Positions 1-9,750 of a stretch of DNA of 64,000 nt are shown one piece after another; positions within the stretch are counted from its first letter, which is position 1; every line of letters starts with the position of its first letter. The stretch spans positions 1 to 64,000 of the forward strand of contig QKIH01000044.1 of the NCBI GenBank assembly GCA_003249645.1, read 5' to 3'. Source of the stretch: Desulfobulbaceae bacterium. Lineage in GTDB: Bacteria > Desulfobacterota > Desulfobulbia > Desulfobulbales > Desulfocapsaceae. The position numbers and the translations under genes are program-made. A model generated the notes under the pieces. That model was not told where the DNA came from and searched no databases. It saw only the letters and a program-made list of their open reading frames with translations.

Positions 1-36
1 AAGCTTAGACCCTTTTGAAATTGAATTTTGTTTTTA

Positions 37-107
37 GGCATAATCTTTCTCCTTTGGTTTTTAGGAGGATTATGCCATGGCTTGGGTGTCATATAGTGAG
101 CACCCAA
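37..107. repeat. Two consecutive inverted repeats upstream of coaX
   Basis: GGCATAATC (37-45) / GATTATGCC (68-76), with inner CTCC/GGAG; then TTGGGTG (82-88) / CACCCAA (101-107). Confidence 0.6.
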
Positions 108-200
108 TTTAAAAACTGAGTTTTAGTGGTAACCAGAAATAAAATATTTTATTCTGTGATTAAGCACAATCAAAACTTCACAACGGAGATTGTACCAATT

Positions 201-995
201 ATGCTTTTTGTTATAGATATCGGCAACTCACATACTGTTACCGGCCTGTATGACAATGACCGGCTTGTAGCTCAATGGCGATTAAAATCGGATCGGGCTA
301 GAACAGCTGACGAGTTGACCATACGTTACCACACCCTGTTCGGGATTGCAGGGGTTTCACCTGCCAGTGTCAACAACGTTGTTATGGCTAGCGTTGTTCC
401 GCAGCTCGAAACGTCTTGGCTGAAAATGTGCAGGGAATATTTTTCATCATCTCTTCAGTCACCTCCATTTGTCGTCAACCACAAAACCGTCAGGGATCTC
501 ATAACAATCGACATTGACAACCCTTCAGAAGTTGGTGCTGATCGATTGGTTAACGGCATTGCGGCATGGCAGCAATATAAACAGGATCTCATCGTTATTG
601 ATTTTGGTACAGCCATCACCTTTGACTGCGTCAGCGCTGACTGCCGTTATCTTGGCGGCATGATCCTTCCCGGCATAGCATTGTCTCTCGACGCGCTTGC
701 TGCCAGAACCGCCAAACTGCCCCAGATAGATATTTCATCAGCACCGAATACAATCATTGGCAAAAACACCGTTGACGCCATGCACAGCGGCGCGGTCTAT
801 GGCTATGGTGCAATGATTTCAGGCATTTCTGAAAAAATCAAAGATGAAATGGTCGGCAACAGCAATAAAGACCTGAAAGTCATTGCAACTGGCGGTATTG
901 CTGAAATCATTGCACCCTACTCTCCAATGATTGACGTTGTTGACCCTCTTCTGACTCTAAATGGATTAAAAATTATTTATGATGCAACCAAATAG
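201..995 (+). CDS. coaX: Type III pantothenate kinase (CoaX); ORF extends upstream to 126 but start at 201 fits the family
   Basis: MLFVIDIGNSHTVTGLYD N-terminus, GADRLVNGIAAW, DFGTAITFD, GGMILPGI motifs of CoaX. Confidence 0.93.
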   Translation: MLFVIDIGNSHTVTGLYDNDRLVAQWRLKSDRARTADELTIRYHTLFGIAGVSPASVNNVVMASVVPQLETSWLKMCREYFSSSLQSPPFVVNHKTVRDLITIDIDNPSEVGADRLVNGIAAWQQYKQDLIVIDFGTAITFDCVSADCRYLGGMILPGIALSLDALAARTAKLPQIDISSAPNTIIGKNTVDAMHSGAVYGYGAMISGISEKIKDEMVGNSNKDLKVIATGGIAEIIAPYSPMIDVVDPLLTLNGLKIIYDATK

Positions 996-1917
996 GCGTT
1001 CCCTGCGCCTGCCTCAAAAGCTTAAAAAAGGCGATGCCATCGGCATTATAGCTCCTGCGGCCCAGATCATCGACAAGGATCAGTTTGCTCGTGGCATCAA
1101 CATCTTAAGTGAGATGGGCTTTGAACCGGTTTTTCCACGAGAACTTTGGCCTGGCGATTTTTTCCTTGCTGATACTGACAGGAACAGGACTGAGGAGTTT
1201 TCAAGAATGTGGTCAGATGACCATGTGAAAGCATTGATCGCGGTTCGAGGCGGCTATGGCAGTATAAGGATTGCACCCGGACTGGATAAAGAGCTGATCA
1301 AGAGCAAAAAGAAGCTTTTTGTCGGTTTTTCTGATATTACCCTGCTGCACCTGTTTTTGTACAATCAATGCGACACCATCTCATTGCATGGACCGGTTCT
1401 CACATCTTTACCGACATTGAGCCAGGAAGCTCTTGAGCGTTTTTATATTTCACTTACCGGCGGTGCTCTCAATCCGATCCCATTTAGGAGAATAGAAGTT
1501 CTGCGTGAAGGAATGCAAGATTCCCCCGCCCCGCTTATCGGCGGCAACCTCTCAACTATAATGACCACCCTTGGCACAGCACTGGATTTTGATTACAGCG
1601 GCAAGGTCCTGTTTTTGGAGGATATCGGTGAAATGCAATTCAGGCTCGATCGGATGTTAACACATTTTCATCTAGCCGGAAAATTCAAAAACCTCAAAGG
1701 TCTTATCCTGGGTGACTTTTCTCATCCGGAGATCACCGATATGATTGACAAACTTCGATACAAAGAGTTTGTCTGGAACAGAGTGATCGAATTAACCAAA
1801 AATGAAGAATACCCAGTTATAGCAGACTTTCCGTCTGGTCACTGCTCAAACAATCTGACGCTGCCGCATGGAGCAGATATGCTGATTGACATAGAAAAGA
1901 AATGTCTTCGGTTTTAA
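979..1917 (+). CDS. LD-carboxypeptidase, peptidase S66 family
   Basis: KGDAIGIIAPA, AVRGGYGSIRI, FVGFSDITLLH, GPV, GGNLS motifs; overlaps the coaX 3' end. Confidence 0.9.
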   Translation: MMQPNRRSLRLPQKLKKGDAIGIIAPAAQIIDKDQFARGINILSEMGFEPVFPRELWPGDFFLADTDRNRTEEFSRMWSDDHVKALIAVRGGYGSIRIAPGLDKELIKSKKKLFVGFSDITLLHLFLYNQCDTISLHGPVLTSLPTLSQEALERFYISLTGGALNPIPFRRIEVLREGMQDSPAPLIGGNLSTIMTTLGTALDFDYSGKVLFLEDIGEMQFRLDRMLTHFHLAGKFKNLKGLILGDFSHPEITDMIDKLRYKEFVWNRVIELTKNEEYPVIADFPSGHCSNNLTLPHGADMLIDIEKKCLRF

Positions 1918-2082
1918 GCACACCGCAGCCTGTCCCCGGCAAGGTGTCTCAGGTTTATCTGGGAGAATGTTTGACTTGAGGTACCATTAATGCTATAAAG
2001 TTTGTTTGAAATTTGGGAGTTAGGAAATTGTTGCTCTTTGGGCAACCGCTTACTGCTAATACAAAAAACAAGAGTTTTGCTT

Positions 2083-2541
2083 ATGAAAATTTTGACACCT
2101 TTGAGAACCGGTCTCATCGTTGCCCTGGGAAGTTTACTTCTCGCAACTGCAGCATTTTGCGCTGATTATGTCACTGTGAAAAATGACGACGTCAATGTCC
2201 GAAGCGGCCCTTCAACTGATTCTCCGGTCAAGATGGAAGTTTTTAAAGGATACCCCTTCCAGGTGATGTCAAAAGAAGGCAACTGGCTCAAGGTAACTGA
2301 TTTTGAAGGCGATACCGGATGGATTCACGAATCGCTTGTCAGCAACGGTGATACCGTGATCGTTAATAGCAACAAAGTCAACATGAGAGAGTCTACCAGC
2401 ACCAAATCTGCCGTTATTGCTGAAGTTGAGCGTGGAGTTGTTTTTACCCAGATCGGCAAAGAAGGTGATTGGATCAAGGTTCGTCACAGCGGCGGCACCG
2501 TTGGCTGGATCTATTCCAAACTTGTTTGGCCGAAACTCTAG
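2083..2541 (+). CDS. Exported protein with two bacterial SH3 domains
   Basis: Signal peptide MKILTPLRTGLIVALGSLLLATAAFCA; repeated VNVRSGPSTDSPV / VNMRESTSTKSAV and GWI motifs. Confidence 0.85.
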   Translation: MKILTPLRTGLIVALGSLLLATAAFCADYVTVKNDDVNVRSGPSTDSPVKMEVFKGYPFQVMSKEGNWLKVTDFEGDTGWIHESLVSNGDTVIVNSNKVNMRESTSTKSAVIAEVERGVVFTQIGKEGDWIKVRHSGGTVGWIYSKLVWPKL

Positions 2542-5510
2542 GCTCTACGAAGCAGATTGTCTATAGACTTGTCCAGGCAAAGCGGGAGACGGACTGTTTT
2601 TCCCGCTTTGTTTGTGAATAAAAAGTGTTCATATTCCAAGCCGAAAAGGAACAACTCTTTCGTCAATTCAACATCTTGCTGACAATAGTGTTGTAATTTT
2701 CTGAATTCTTTTTCTTTATACCATTTCAAGGCCTGTAGCCCATCACCAGTTTTTTTTCTATCCAGTGTTGCCTCGGCAACCCGATCCAGACTGAGACGGT
2801 AGCCCAGGTGATTTGAAATCTCTTCAAGAAGATCAAGGCTTTTAATTGCTGATAAATCTATATCGGTATAAGCAGAAAGCACCCTGTTATCAAAACGTTT
2901 ATTATTAAAACCTACCACCACGTCCGCGTTCAGCAAATGCTCAATCAAGGCAGCGATCTCACCTTCCAGGAATGTCATATAGCCGTCAAGCCTGCTGTCG
3001 TAGATAACAGCAAGTGAAACTCGCATCTTTTCTGCATTATTCCAGCCACCCACCTCTTCTGCACTTAATTGTGTTTCAAGGTCAAATACGCAATAATGTT
3101 CAGGTAAAGCATCAATGCCTTTAGGGTAAGATGACTTTCTATTTTGCCCTTTAGAAAGTTTTTCCAGCAAAGCCGGCATCTGCCACTCATTGTCCTGTGG
3201 CCGGGAGGATATGATGAGCTCAAGCAGGGACAGGCAGCCTATCTTATCAATCGGTCGGTTGCCGGAACCGCATTTAGGAGAATGAACGCAGCTGGGGCAG
3301 CCGTTTTCGCACTCACATTGTTCTATCACTCTTTTGCATTCGAGCAGTATTTCATTTATCTTTTCATAAGCATCGCGACACAAGCCCACACCACCGTCAT
3401 GCCCGTCATAAATAAATATTGTCGCAAGTTCAGTCTGTTCATGAACCGGACATGAAATACCACCGATGTCATTCCTGTCGCAGAGCACAAACAAAGGAAA
3501 CAGGGAGATCATGACATGTTCCAGTGCGTGAATTGCTCCCATAAAATGCTGTTTTTCTCCTTCTATCTTCTGTCTGATCCATTCTGGCAATACCAGCCAG
3601 ATCCCATCTGTTTCGATGATCTGCTCGGGAAGGTCAAGAGCTATAGTGTTAATTGTTTTTCGTGTCGACGCATGTATTTTCTGATACCCGGTAACCTGCT
3701 CGGTAACTCGCACCTGACCTTCATACACTGAAACAGAAAAGCACTCCTTCCCACCTTTAGTCTCAATAATCTCAGTTTTTTTATTTGACAGTGCTCTGGT
3801 GTAGTGTGTTTTGCCCCCCTGCCCTACAACAACCTCAGCAGCCTCAAAATCAAGTTTTTCCACGGAGTAAATCTCGCTTCGATGAAGATATATTGCTCCT
3901 TCATGACACTCCTTCATCGCTCTGCTGCTGTCTATTTCTCCAAGAATTACTCCTGATTCTGAATTAATTATTGTCAGTTGACTGGAATCTCCCCTAAGAT
4001 TAAAGAGCCGTTGAGGATATTTTCTACTGGCAAAAAAATCTTTTCCATCGGCAGATTGATGAAGAACTCCATCATTCACCATTTCCCTTACGCAGGACTC
4101 GACCTCGGGTGGTGCAGATATAATCTCTGCTGCTGTCAGGGTAAGTTCTGCTGCCGCACAGTGCAGGTGTTTAGCCATGATAGAACTGTTGAAATGATTT
4201 AAGACAGCAGACTCAACGTCTCTTTTGAAAAATGCCTCCGGATTTCGCATGAAATACTGATCCAGTGCATCCTCTGCGCCAATCATTACGATTGCCGATT
4301 CCTGCTGGCCGCGTCCTACCCTTCCGCCTCTTTGCCATGAAGCCATGATGGACCCCGGGTAGCCGACAAGAATGCAAAGATCAAGATCACCGATATCTAT
4401 ACCGAGTTCCAGTGCAGAAGTTGATATAACGCCGTAAAGTTCGCCTGATGCGAGCTTTTTCTCGATTTCCCTTCGTTCTTCAACTGTAAAGCCGGCCCGG
4501 TAAGAACTCAACTTTCCGGCAAACTCCCGCAGTCTTGGTTTGGTCCACATGGTAATGAGCTCTGTAAGCTTGCGCGATTGGGTATAAACGATGGTTCTTA
4601 AAGAACGTTTCATCGCAGCCTCAAGAAGCTGACTTGCCACATGGGCTGCACTGTCCCATGGATTGAGAAAGAGCATATGCTTTACAGGTTGAGGAGCTCC
4701 AGAATCCGTAATTACGGCAACTTCCTCGCCAAGCAGTTCACGCCCGAGCTGTTCAGGATTTCCAACTGTCGCTGAGAGCATGATGAATTGCGGGGTGGTA
4801 TCATAATAGGCTGCGATTCTTTTCAGCCTGCTTATGGCCCAACTCATATGAGAGCCGAACACGCCTCTGTAGGTGTGAACTTCATCAATAATTATGTATC
4901 TGAGTTTTTTGAAAAAACGACTCCAGTTGTCATGGAAAGGAAGAATTGAGAGATGCAGCATGTCGGGAGTTGTAATCATGATGCCCGGCGGGTTGTCACG
5001 CAGTTTTCTCCTCCTGTACGTGCTTGTGTCACCGTCATAGATCGCAGCGATTTCGTTATCGCGTTTTTCTGAATCCCTTTGACAAAATAAATACATCTCC
5101 TCTATTTTTTTCAGTTGGTCATTGGCAAGGGCCTTTAGCGGAAACATATACAGTGCGTGACCCTGCGGGTCTTTTGCCAGGCTGTCAATGACAGGAAGAT
5201 TATACATCATGCTTTTACCTGAAGCGGTTGGTGTTGCCGCCAGCAGATGTTTCCCCTGTTTAACATGATGCAGGGCTTCAAGCTGGTGAGAATAGAGCTT
5301 GTTTATGCGTTTCTGGTGCAGGTAAGCCTTTAACCCTGAAGATAGGGAATCAGGTATTTCGCCGTAGCTGCCTGCTCTTTTTTGACTTGCTCTGTGACAG
5401 ACAACCTGAGGCCCGAACTTTTCAGAACCTTCCAGAGCCTGCAGATACTCTGTTATGTTTCCTCTGTTTCCAGAAGTTTTTTCTACATGTTGTTTTTCGG
5501 AAGAGTACAT
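2538..5510 (-). CDS. DEAD/DEAH helicase of the YprA/MrfA (DUF1998) type fused to a C-terminal DEDD exonuclease (YprB/MrfB-like) domain
   Basis: TPTASGKSMMYNLP (Walker A), IIDEVHTYRGVFG (DEVH), RGGRVGRGQQ, Cys cluster CECENGCPSCVHSPKCG; C-terminus FDLET, GFNNKRFDNRVL, HYCQQDVELTKEL exonuclease motifs. Confidence 0.88.
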   Translation of the reverse strand: MYSSEKQHVEKTSGNRGNITEYLQALEGSEKFGPQVVCHRASQKRAGSYGEIPDSLSSGLKAYLHQKRINKLYSHQLEALHHVKQGKHLLAATPTASGKSMMYNLPVIDSLAKDPQGHALYMFPLKALANDQLKKIEEMYLFCQRDSEKRDNEIAAIYDGDTSTYRRRKLRDNPPGIMITTPDMLHLSILPFHDNWSRFFKKLRYIIIDEVHTYRGVFGSHMSWAISRLKRIAAYYDTTPQFIMLSATVGNPEQLGRELLGEEVAVITDSGAPQPVKHMLFLNPWDSAAHVASQLLEAAMKRSLRTIVYTQSRKLTELITMWTKPRLREFAGKLSSYRAGFTVEERREIEKKLASGELYGVISTSALELGIDIGDLDLCILVGYPGSIMASWQRGGRVGRGQQESAIVMIGAEDALDQYFMRNPEAFFKRDVESAVLNHFNSSIMAKHLHCAAAELTLTAAEIISAPPEVESCVREMVNDGVLHQSADGKDFFASRKYPQRLFNLRGDSSQLTIINSESGVILGEIDSSRAMKECHEGAIYLHRSEIYSVEKLDFEAAEVVVGQGGKTHYTRALSNKKTEIIETKGGKECFSVSVYEGQVRVTEQVTGYQKIHASTRKTINTIALDLPEQIIETDGIWLVLPEWIRQKIEGEKQHFMGAIHALEHVMISLFPLFVLCDRNDIGGISCPVHEQTELATIFIYDGHDGGVGLCRDAYEKINEILLECKRVIEQCECENGCPSCVHSPKCGSGNRPIDKIGCLSLLELIISSRPQDNEWQMPALLEKLSKGQNRKSSYPKGIDALPEHYCVFDLETQLSAEEVGGWNNAEKMRVSLAVIYDSRLDGYMTFLEGEIAALIEHLLNADVVVGFNNKRFDNRVLSAYTDIDLSAIKSLDLLEEISNHLGYRLSLDRVAEATLDRKKTGDGLQALKWYKEKEFRKLQHYCQQDVELTKELFLFGLEYEHFLFTNKAGKTVRLPLCLDKSIDNLLRRA

Positions 5511-5604
5511 TTATAAACTTGCCTAAAGTGTTATCTGCGTTTATTCTCTTACCTTTCTGTAATTTTAACTATAGATTTTTTTCAGAGAACACTGACAGCA
5601 AACA

Positions 5605-7305
5605 ATGGTAAAGATAGCTACACTGGGGCCTCAAGGCAGCGACAGCATTAGCGCAGCAGGCCAATATTCACCAGATGCCGAAATTTTTCTTTTCAACCAG
5701 ATCTCAGAGGTTTTGAGCGCCCTGGCTTCAGGGAAAGCGGATAAGGCCCTGGTACCTGTATATAATACACGAGGCGGTGAGGTAAAAGAATATTTTCGTC
5801 TGCTTGAAAATGTCGAAAATGAATACTGGATTGACAACATCGTTTTACCGATTCATCTTTCTCTCGGTGTGGTTGCCTTAGAGACGCATAAGCCGGAATT
5901 AATAAAAACTATCGTCGGCAGACAGGCAGTTTTCAACCAGTGTCGTGAATATATATCGACAAATTTTCCGGATGTAACACTTATATCAGTAGGCAGTCTA
6001 GCTGAAAAAATAAAAGCTGCCATCAGCAGCAGTGATCACAGTTATGCCTTTATTGACACAGAAGAGTCCCTTAAACTCGGAGGGCTTGAAATCGCTGAGC
6101 GAGAGGTGGTTTCTCATAACCGCACCCGTTTTGCCGTGCTCGGAAAAAAGCTCCCCCCTTCTACCGGCTACGATGCAACGGCAGTAATCACCAAGCCTCT
6201 CAACGACAGGGTCGGCATGCTCGTTGATATTTTGAATGAATTTACCCGTCGCGGAGTCAATATTCTCGATCTGCGTTCTGAAAACGATATCAAAACCCAA
6301 AAACTTCAGATTTATCTTGAAGCTGAGGGACATATTGAAGATCTGCCCTTGAGATCAGCTCTTGAAACCATAGAAAAACGTGTCATTCAGGAAAGAGATT
6401 CTATAAAATTGCTTGGTTCATTTCCGCGAATCGACATGAGGGTGAAACAGATAAAGAATATCGGGTTCATCGGTTCAGGAGCAATGAGCCAGTGGTTTGC
6501 AGTTCGACTTGCCAATGAGGGCTATAAAACGGTCATTACAGGACGATCTTCAGAAATCTCTCCGGAGGAGATGGTTAAAGATGTTGATATCGTCTGTATT
6601 TGTGTGCCGATTTCGGTAACGGCAGAGACTATAAGGCAGTATGGTCCACTTTTGCATGAAGGCCAGGCACTTATTCTTCTGGCCGGTGAATCAGAAAACA
6701 CCTTACAAACAGCCATGGATTTTACCCACTCAGGTGTCGAACTGATGTTGGTCCACAATTTATGGGGCCCCCAGGCAGATACCATGAAAGATAAAAACGT
6801 CTCAGTGGTCAGGACGTCAAGGAGCGGTGCTTTCTGCAGCGAATTTGAGGCATTTCTTTATAAGCATGGGGCGGCAATATATCATGACAGCGCAAACAAG
6901 CACGACTTGCTCATGGGTGTTGGGCAGAAACTGCCTACCCTTATTTCAGTTGCCCTGGCAAAAACCCTTAAAGAGCACGGGGTGGATTGTGCCGATATTT
7001 CAAGTCATTCAACCTTGACCTCCCTGTATGGCGTCCTGTCTATGGTTCGGGTACATAATCAGAATCCGAGAACCTATGCAGAAATCATGTCAACTACAGG
7101 GGATGGCCGTAAAATCGTCCGCAGTTTTGTAAAAAACATTACCAATCTCATGGAAATTGCTGAAGACAGGGATATTCAGGAGTTATGTTCGATTATGGAA
7201 TCCAGTAAAGAGTTCATGAGTGAAAAGTTCAGAGAAAATAACATGCGGCAGGCGAAAGCTGTTGATGCTATCTTAAGCGACAATGGCGTAAAAGATTTGT
7301 ATTAA
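5605..7305 (+). CDS. Fused prephenate dehydratase - ACT - prephenate/arogenate dehydrogenase
   Basis: N-terminal ATLGPQGSDS and NRTRF (PDT), ACT-like RVGMLVDILNEFTRRGVNILDLRS, then IGFIGSGAMSQWFAVRLANEGY Rossmann (TyrA). Confidence 0.8.
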   Translation: MVKIATLGPQGSDSISAAGQYSPDAEIFLFNQISEVLSALASGKADKALVPVYNTRGGEVKEYFRLLENVENEYWIDNIVLPIHLSLGVVALETHKPELIKTIVGRQAVFNQCREYISTNFPDVTLISVGSLAEKIKAAISSSDHSYAFIDTEESLKLGGLEIAEREVVSHNRTRFAVLGKKLPPSTGYDATAVITKPLNDRVGMLVDILNEFTRRGVNILDLRSENDIKTQKLQIYLEAEGHIEDLPLRSALETIEKRVIQERDSIKLLGSFPRIDMRVKQIKNIGFIGSGAMSQWFAVRLANEGYKTVITGRSSEISPEEMVKDVDIVCICVPISVTAETIRQYGPLLHEGQALILLAGESENTLQTAMDFTHSGVELMLVHNLWGPQADTMKDKNVSVVRTSRSGAFCSEFEAFLYKHGAAIYHDSANKHDLLMGVGQKLPTLISVALAKTLKEHGVDCADISSHSTLTSLYGVLSMVRVHNQNPRTYAEIMSTTGDGRKIVRSFVKNITNLMEIAEDRDIQELCSIMESSKEFMSEKFRENNMRQAKAVDAILSDNGVKDLY

Positions 7306-7383
7306 ATGAAAGACAATTCTCCCCGGCACGCAGATGACGGCAGAGAGAATACCATATAGAGTTTTATTCATAGGAGTTTATTA

Positions 7384-8037
7384 ATGATTATCAGTGAAAG
7401 CAAAGTATTAACCGAAGAACATATCTGCCCGCACTGCAAGGCCCGGATGTCCTGCTGTGAAGCTCCGGCTGTGCATGTTGGCGACGGACTTGGCTGGGGT
7501 TCAGATGTACTATTTATTTGTTTAAACGATGCCTGTTCTCTCTTCCTGAATGGCTGGCAGAATATTGAAGAACGTTACGGGCATCATGCATCATACCGTT
7601 ACATGGAGCTTCCGGGAAGCACTGAAGGCAACGTCATGATGGTTGGAAATAAAGACGCGTTTAAAGGGAGTATTATCGACCCTGAAGTCATAGCCAAGCA
7701 GAATGAACGCTACCTCAAAGAGCAAGCAGCCCTTGCAGCACTGGATTCCTGTGTTGCTGACAAAAACCTCGAACCTGTTCTTACCCTTATCCTTGATGAA
7801 GCTGCCGCAATTGAAGGGAGAAAAAGAGCGGTTGAGCTTCTTTTTGCCCTGAATGATCTCAGCTGTTTTGATGCGATCAGAAACCATGAATTCAGAAATA
7901 AAGCGCTCGAACAGGGTACCAACCTGATGCTTACTGCTATGTTAAAAAAGAATTTCAAGAAAGAATGCCCTGCCTGCGGTGAAATAATCAAATTACAGGC
8001 GAAGAAATGTATGCACTGTCAGGAAAATCTGGATTAA
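7384..8037 (+). CDS. Hypothetical protein with N- and C-terminal zinc-ribbon-like Cys motifs
   Basis: N-terminal CPHCKARMSCC, C-terminal CPACGEIIKLQAKKCMHC. Confidence 0.6.
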   Translation: MIISESKVLTEEHICPHCKARMSCCEAPAVHVGDGLGWGSDVLFICLNDACSLFLNGWQNIEERYGHHASYRYMELPGSTEGNVMMVGNKDAFKGSIIDPEVIAKQNERYLKEQAALAALDSCVADKNLEPVLTLILDEAAAIEGRKRAVELLFALNDLSCFDAIRNHEFRNKALEQGTNLMLTAMLKKNFKKECPACGEIIKLQAKKCMHCQENLD

Positions 8038-8116
8038 ATTTTGTAATTTATTGTTGCAAAAGAGAAAGTGAGAGAGTATAAGGTAAAACCGATTTCGGCA
8101 GACAATTAAATTTGAT

Positions 8117-8194
8117 GGTGGATGTAGCTCAGTTGGTTAGAGCACCTGGTTGTGGCCCAGGAGGCCGAGAGTTCAAATCTCTTCATCCACCCCA
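8117..8194 (+). tRNA. tRNA-His (anticodon GTG), encoded CCA and G-1
   Basis: GGTGGATG...CATCCACC acceptor including the G-1:C73 pair; anticodon arm CCTGG TTGTGGC CCAGG; T arm GAGAG TTCAAAT CTCTT; 3' CCA. Confidence 0.95.
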
Positions 8195-8306
8195 TCATAT
8201 TACAGGGCATCAGTTAATACTGTTGCCCTGTTTTTTTTTGCAGTGTAGAATCCAGCATTTTCCATATCGTCTAACCCCATCGATTACTCAGCATAGAGTT
8301 TGTATT

Positions 8307-9137
8307 ATGACAGATTATTCAAAAATAGATCAGCCCGAGTTTCTCCAGCTTATTTTTCATCCGCTTGTTCAAGAAAAATCTCCTTTACCTGGGAATTCCT
8401 TTGATCTGGATATCGCAGTGGAAGAAGGTGTGACTCTCGGGTGCAGATTTTATACCTGTGATAAAGAAGCTCCGGTTATTCTCTATTTCCACGGCAACGG
8501 TGAAACGGTTAATGATCATAATGAAATCGCATATATGTATAATAAACATGGGATGAATTTATTTGTCACCACCTATCGCGGATACGGGTGGAGCAATGGC
8601 ACCCCAACTGTTGCATCGATGATGGCCGATGCCCAGACATCACTGGACTTTCTTGTTCAGTACATGAAGGAAAACGAATACACCGGACAGATCTTTGCTA
8701 TGGGACGATCTCTCGGCTCTGCCAGTGCAATTGAGATCGCTTCCAAGAAAGAAAATCCTGTTAAAGGACTTATAATAGAAAGCGGATTTGCAGATATTAT
8801 CCCGCTCGCAGAAAAGCTCGGTGTTAATGTTGCAGAACTTGGCCTTACAGAAGAAGACGGGTTTAATTCCAAGGCAAAAATTGAAATCGTTGAACGTCCG
8901 ACCTTCATATTGCATGGCCAGAAGGATGAACTCATTTCTGTTAATGAAGGCGGTAAACTCCAGGCCGCGTGCGGAGCAAGAAACAAACAGTTTCAAATCA
9001 TTCCCGGAGCAAATCATAACACCATGATAAGCACAGCCGGAGATCTGTATTTTCAAACGATAAAGACATTCATCGATACCATAACAGGTGCAAATAGCTG
9101 GCGTAAGAGACGCAAAGCATTTAAAAAAGGTGAATAA
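8307..9137 (+). CDS. Alpha/beta hydrolase (serine hydrolase)
   Basis: YFHGNGET, AMGRSLGSASA (GxSxG), HGQKDELIS, GANHNTM catalytic motifs; start at 8307 avoids the tRNA. Confidence 0.85.
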   Translation: MTDYSKIDQPEFLQLIFHPLVQEKSPLPGNSFDLDIAVEEGVTLGCRFYTCDKEAPVILYFHGNGETVNDHNEIAYMYNKHGMNLFVTTYRGYGWSNGTPTVASMMADAQTSLDFLVQYMKENEYTGQIFAMGRSLGSASAIEIASKKENPVKGLIIESGFADIIPLAEKLGVNVAELGLTEEDGFNSKAKIEIVERPTFILHGQKDELISVNEGGKLQAACGARNKQFQIIPGANHNTMISTAGDLYFQTIKTFIDTITGANSWRKRRKAFKKGE

Positions 9138-9198
9138 CAACGCAAAACGATTTGTGAATTTCGTATAAGAAACATAGAGTAGCATAAAGGGGGAGAAA

Positions 9199-9708
9199 AT
9201 GGGGAATTCTGTAAAGCGCGAAAATCCACTCACCTGGGATGAATATTTTATGGCCGTGGCCCTGCTTTCAGCCCAGCGAAGCAAAGATCCGAACACCCAG
9301 GTCGGAGCCTGTATCGCCAACGAACAGAATAAGATTGTCGGTGTCGGCTATAACGGATTTCCGTTAGGATGTTCTGATGATGAACTGCCCTGGGCTAGAG
9401 AAGGCAACTTTCTTGACACTAAATACCCATATGTCTGCCATGCCGAACTCAATGCCGTATTAAACTCGATTTCCAGAGATCTTCGTGGTTGCAGAATATA
9501 TGTCGGTCTTTTCCCATGCAACGAATGCACAAAGGTTATCATTCAGTCTGGAATCAGCGAAATCATTTATCTCTCAGATAAATATAGAGATACGGACGCA
9601 GTGAAAGCCTCAAAAATCATGATAGAAAAGGCCCCTGGAATCAGCTACAGAAAGCTTGAAACAAATCTGGAGAACATAAAAATTGCTCTTCACGAACACC
9701 TGATATAA
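9199..9708 (+). CDS. dCMP deaminase family protein
   Basis: HAELNAVLN and PCNECTK zinc-binding motifs, [12 protein letters not shown]. Confidence 0.92.
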   Translation: MGNSVKRENPLTWDEYFMAVALLSAQRSKDPNTQVGACIANEQNKIVGVGYNGFPLGCSDDELPWAREGNFLDTKYPYVCHAELNAVLNSISRDLRGCRIYVGLFPCNECTKVIIQSGISEIIYLSDKYRDTDAVKASKIMIEKAPGISYRKLETNLENIKIALHEHLI

Positions 9709-9714
9709 CCTTCT

Positions 9715-9750
9715 TTTCCTATCAGGTGTGTTCATACCCCTGATAGGAAA
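9715..9750. terminator. Perfect 12-bp inverted repeat between convergent genes; candidate transcription-ending hairpin
   Basis: TTTCCTATCAGG (9715-9726) / CCTGATAGGAAA (9739-9750), 12-nt loop; contains the thiL stop codon. No clear T-tract. Confidence 0.6.

Noticed and set aside
8112-8306. N-terminal extension of the hydrolase ORF (MMVDVAQLVRAPGCGPGGREFKSLHPP...)
   Set aside because: This stretch is translation of the tRNA-His gene; the real start is at 8307.
8640-9320. 226-aa minus-strand ORF
   Set aside because: Antisense to a well-supported alpha/beta hydrolase and the start of dCMP deaminase; no recognisable motifs.
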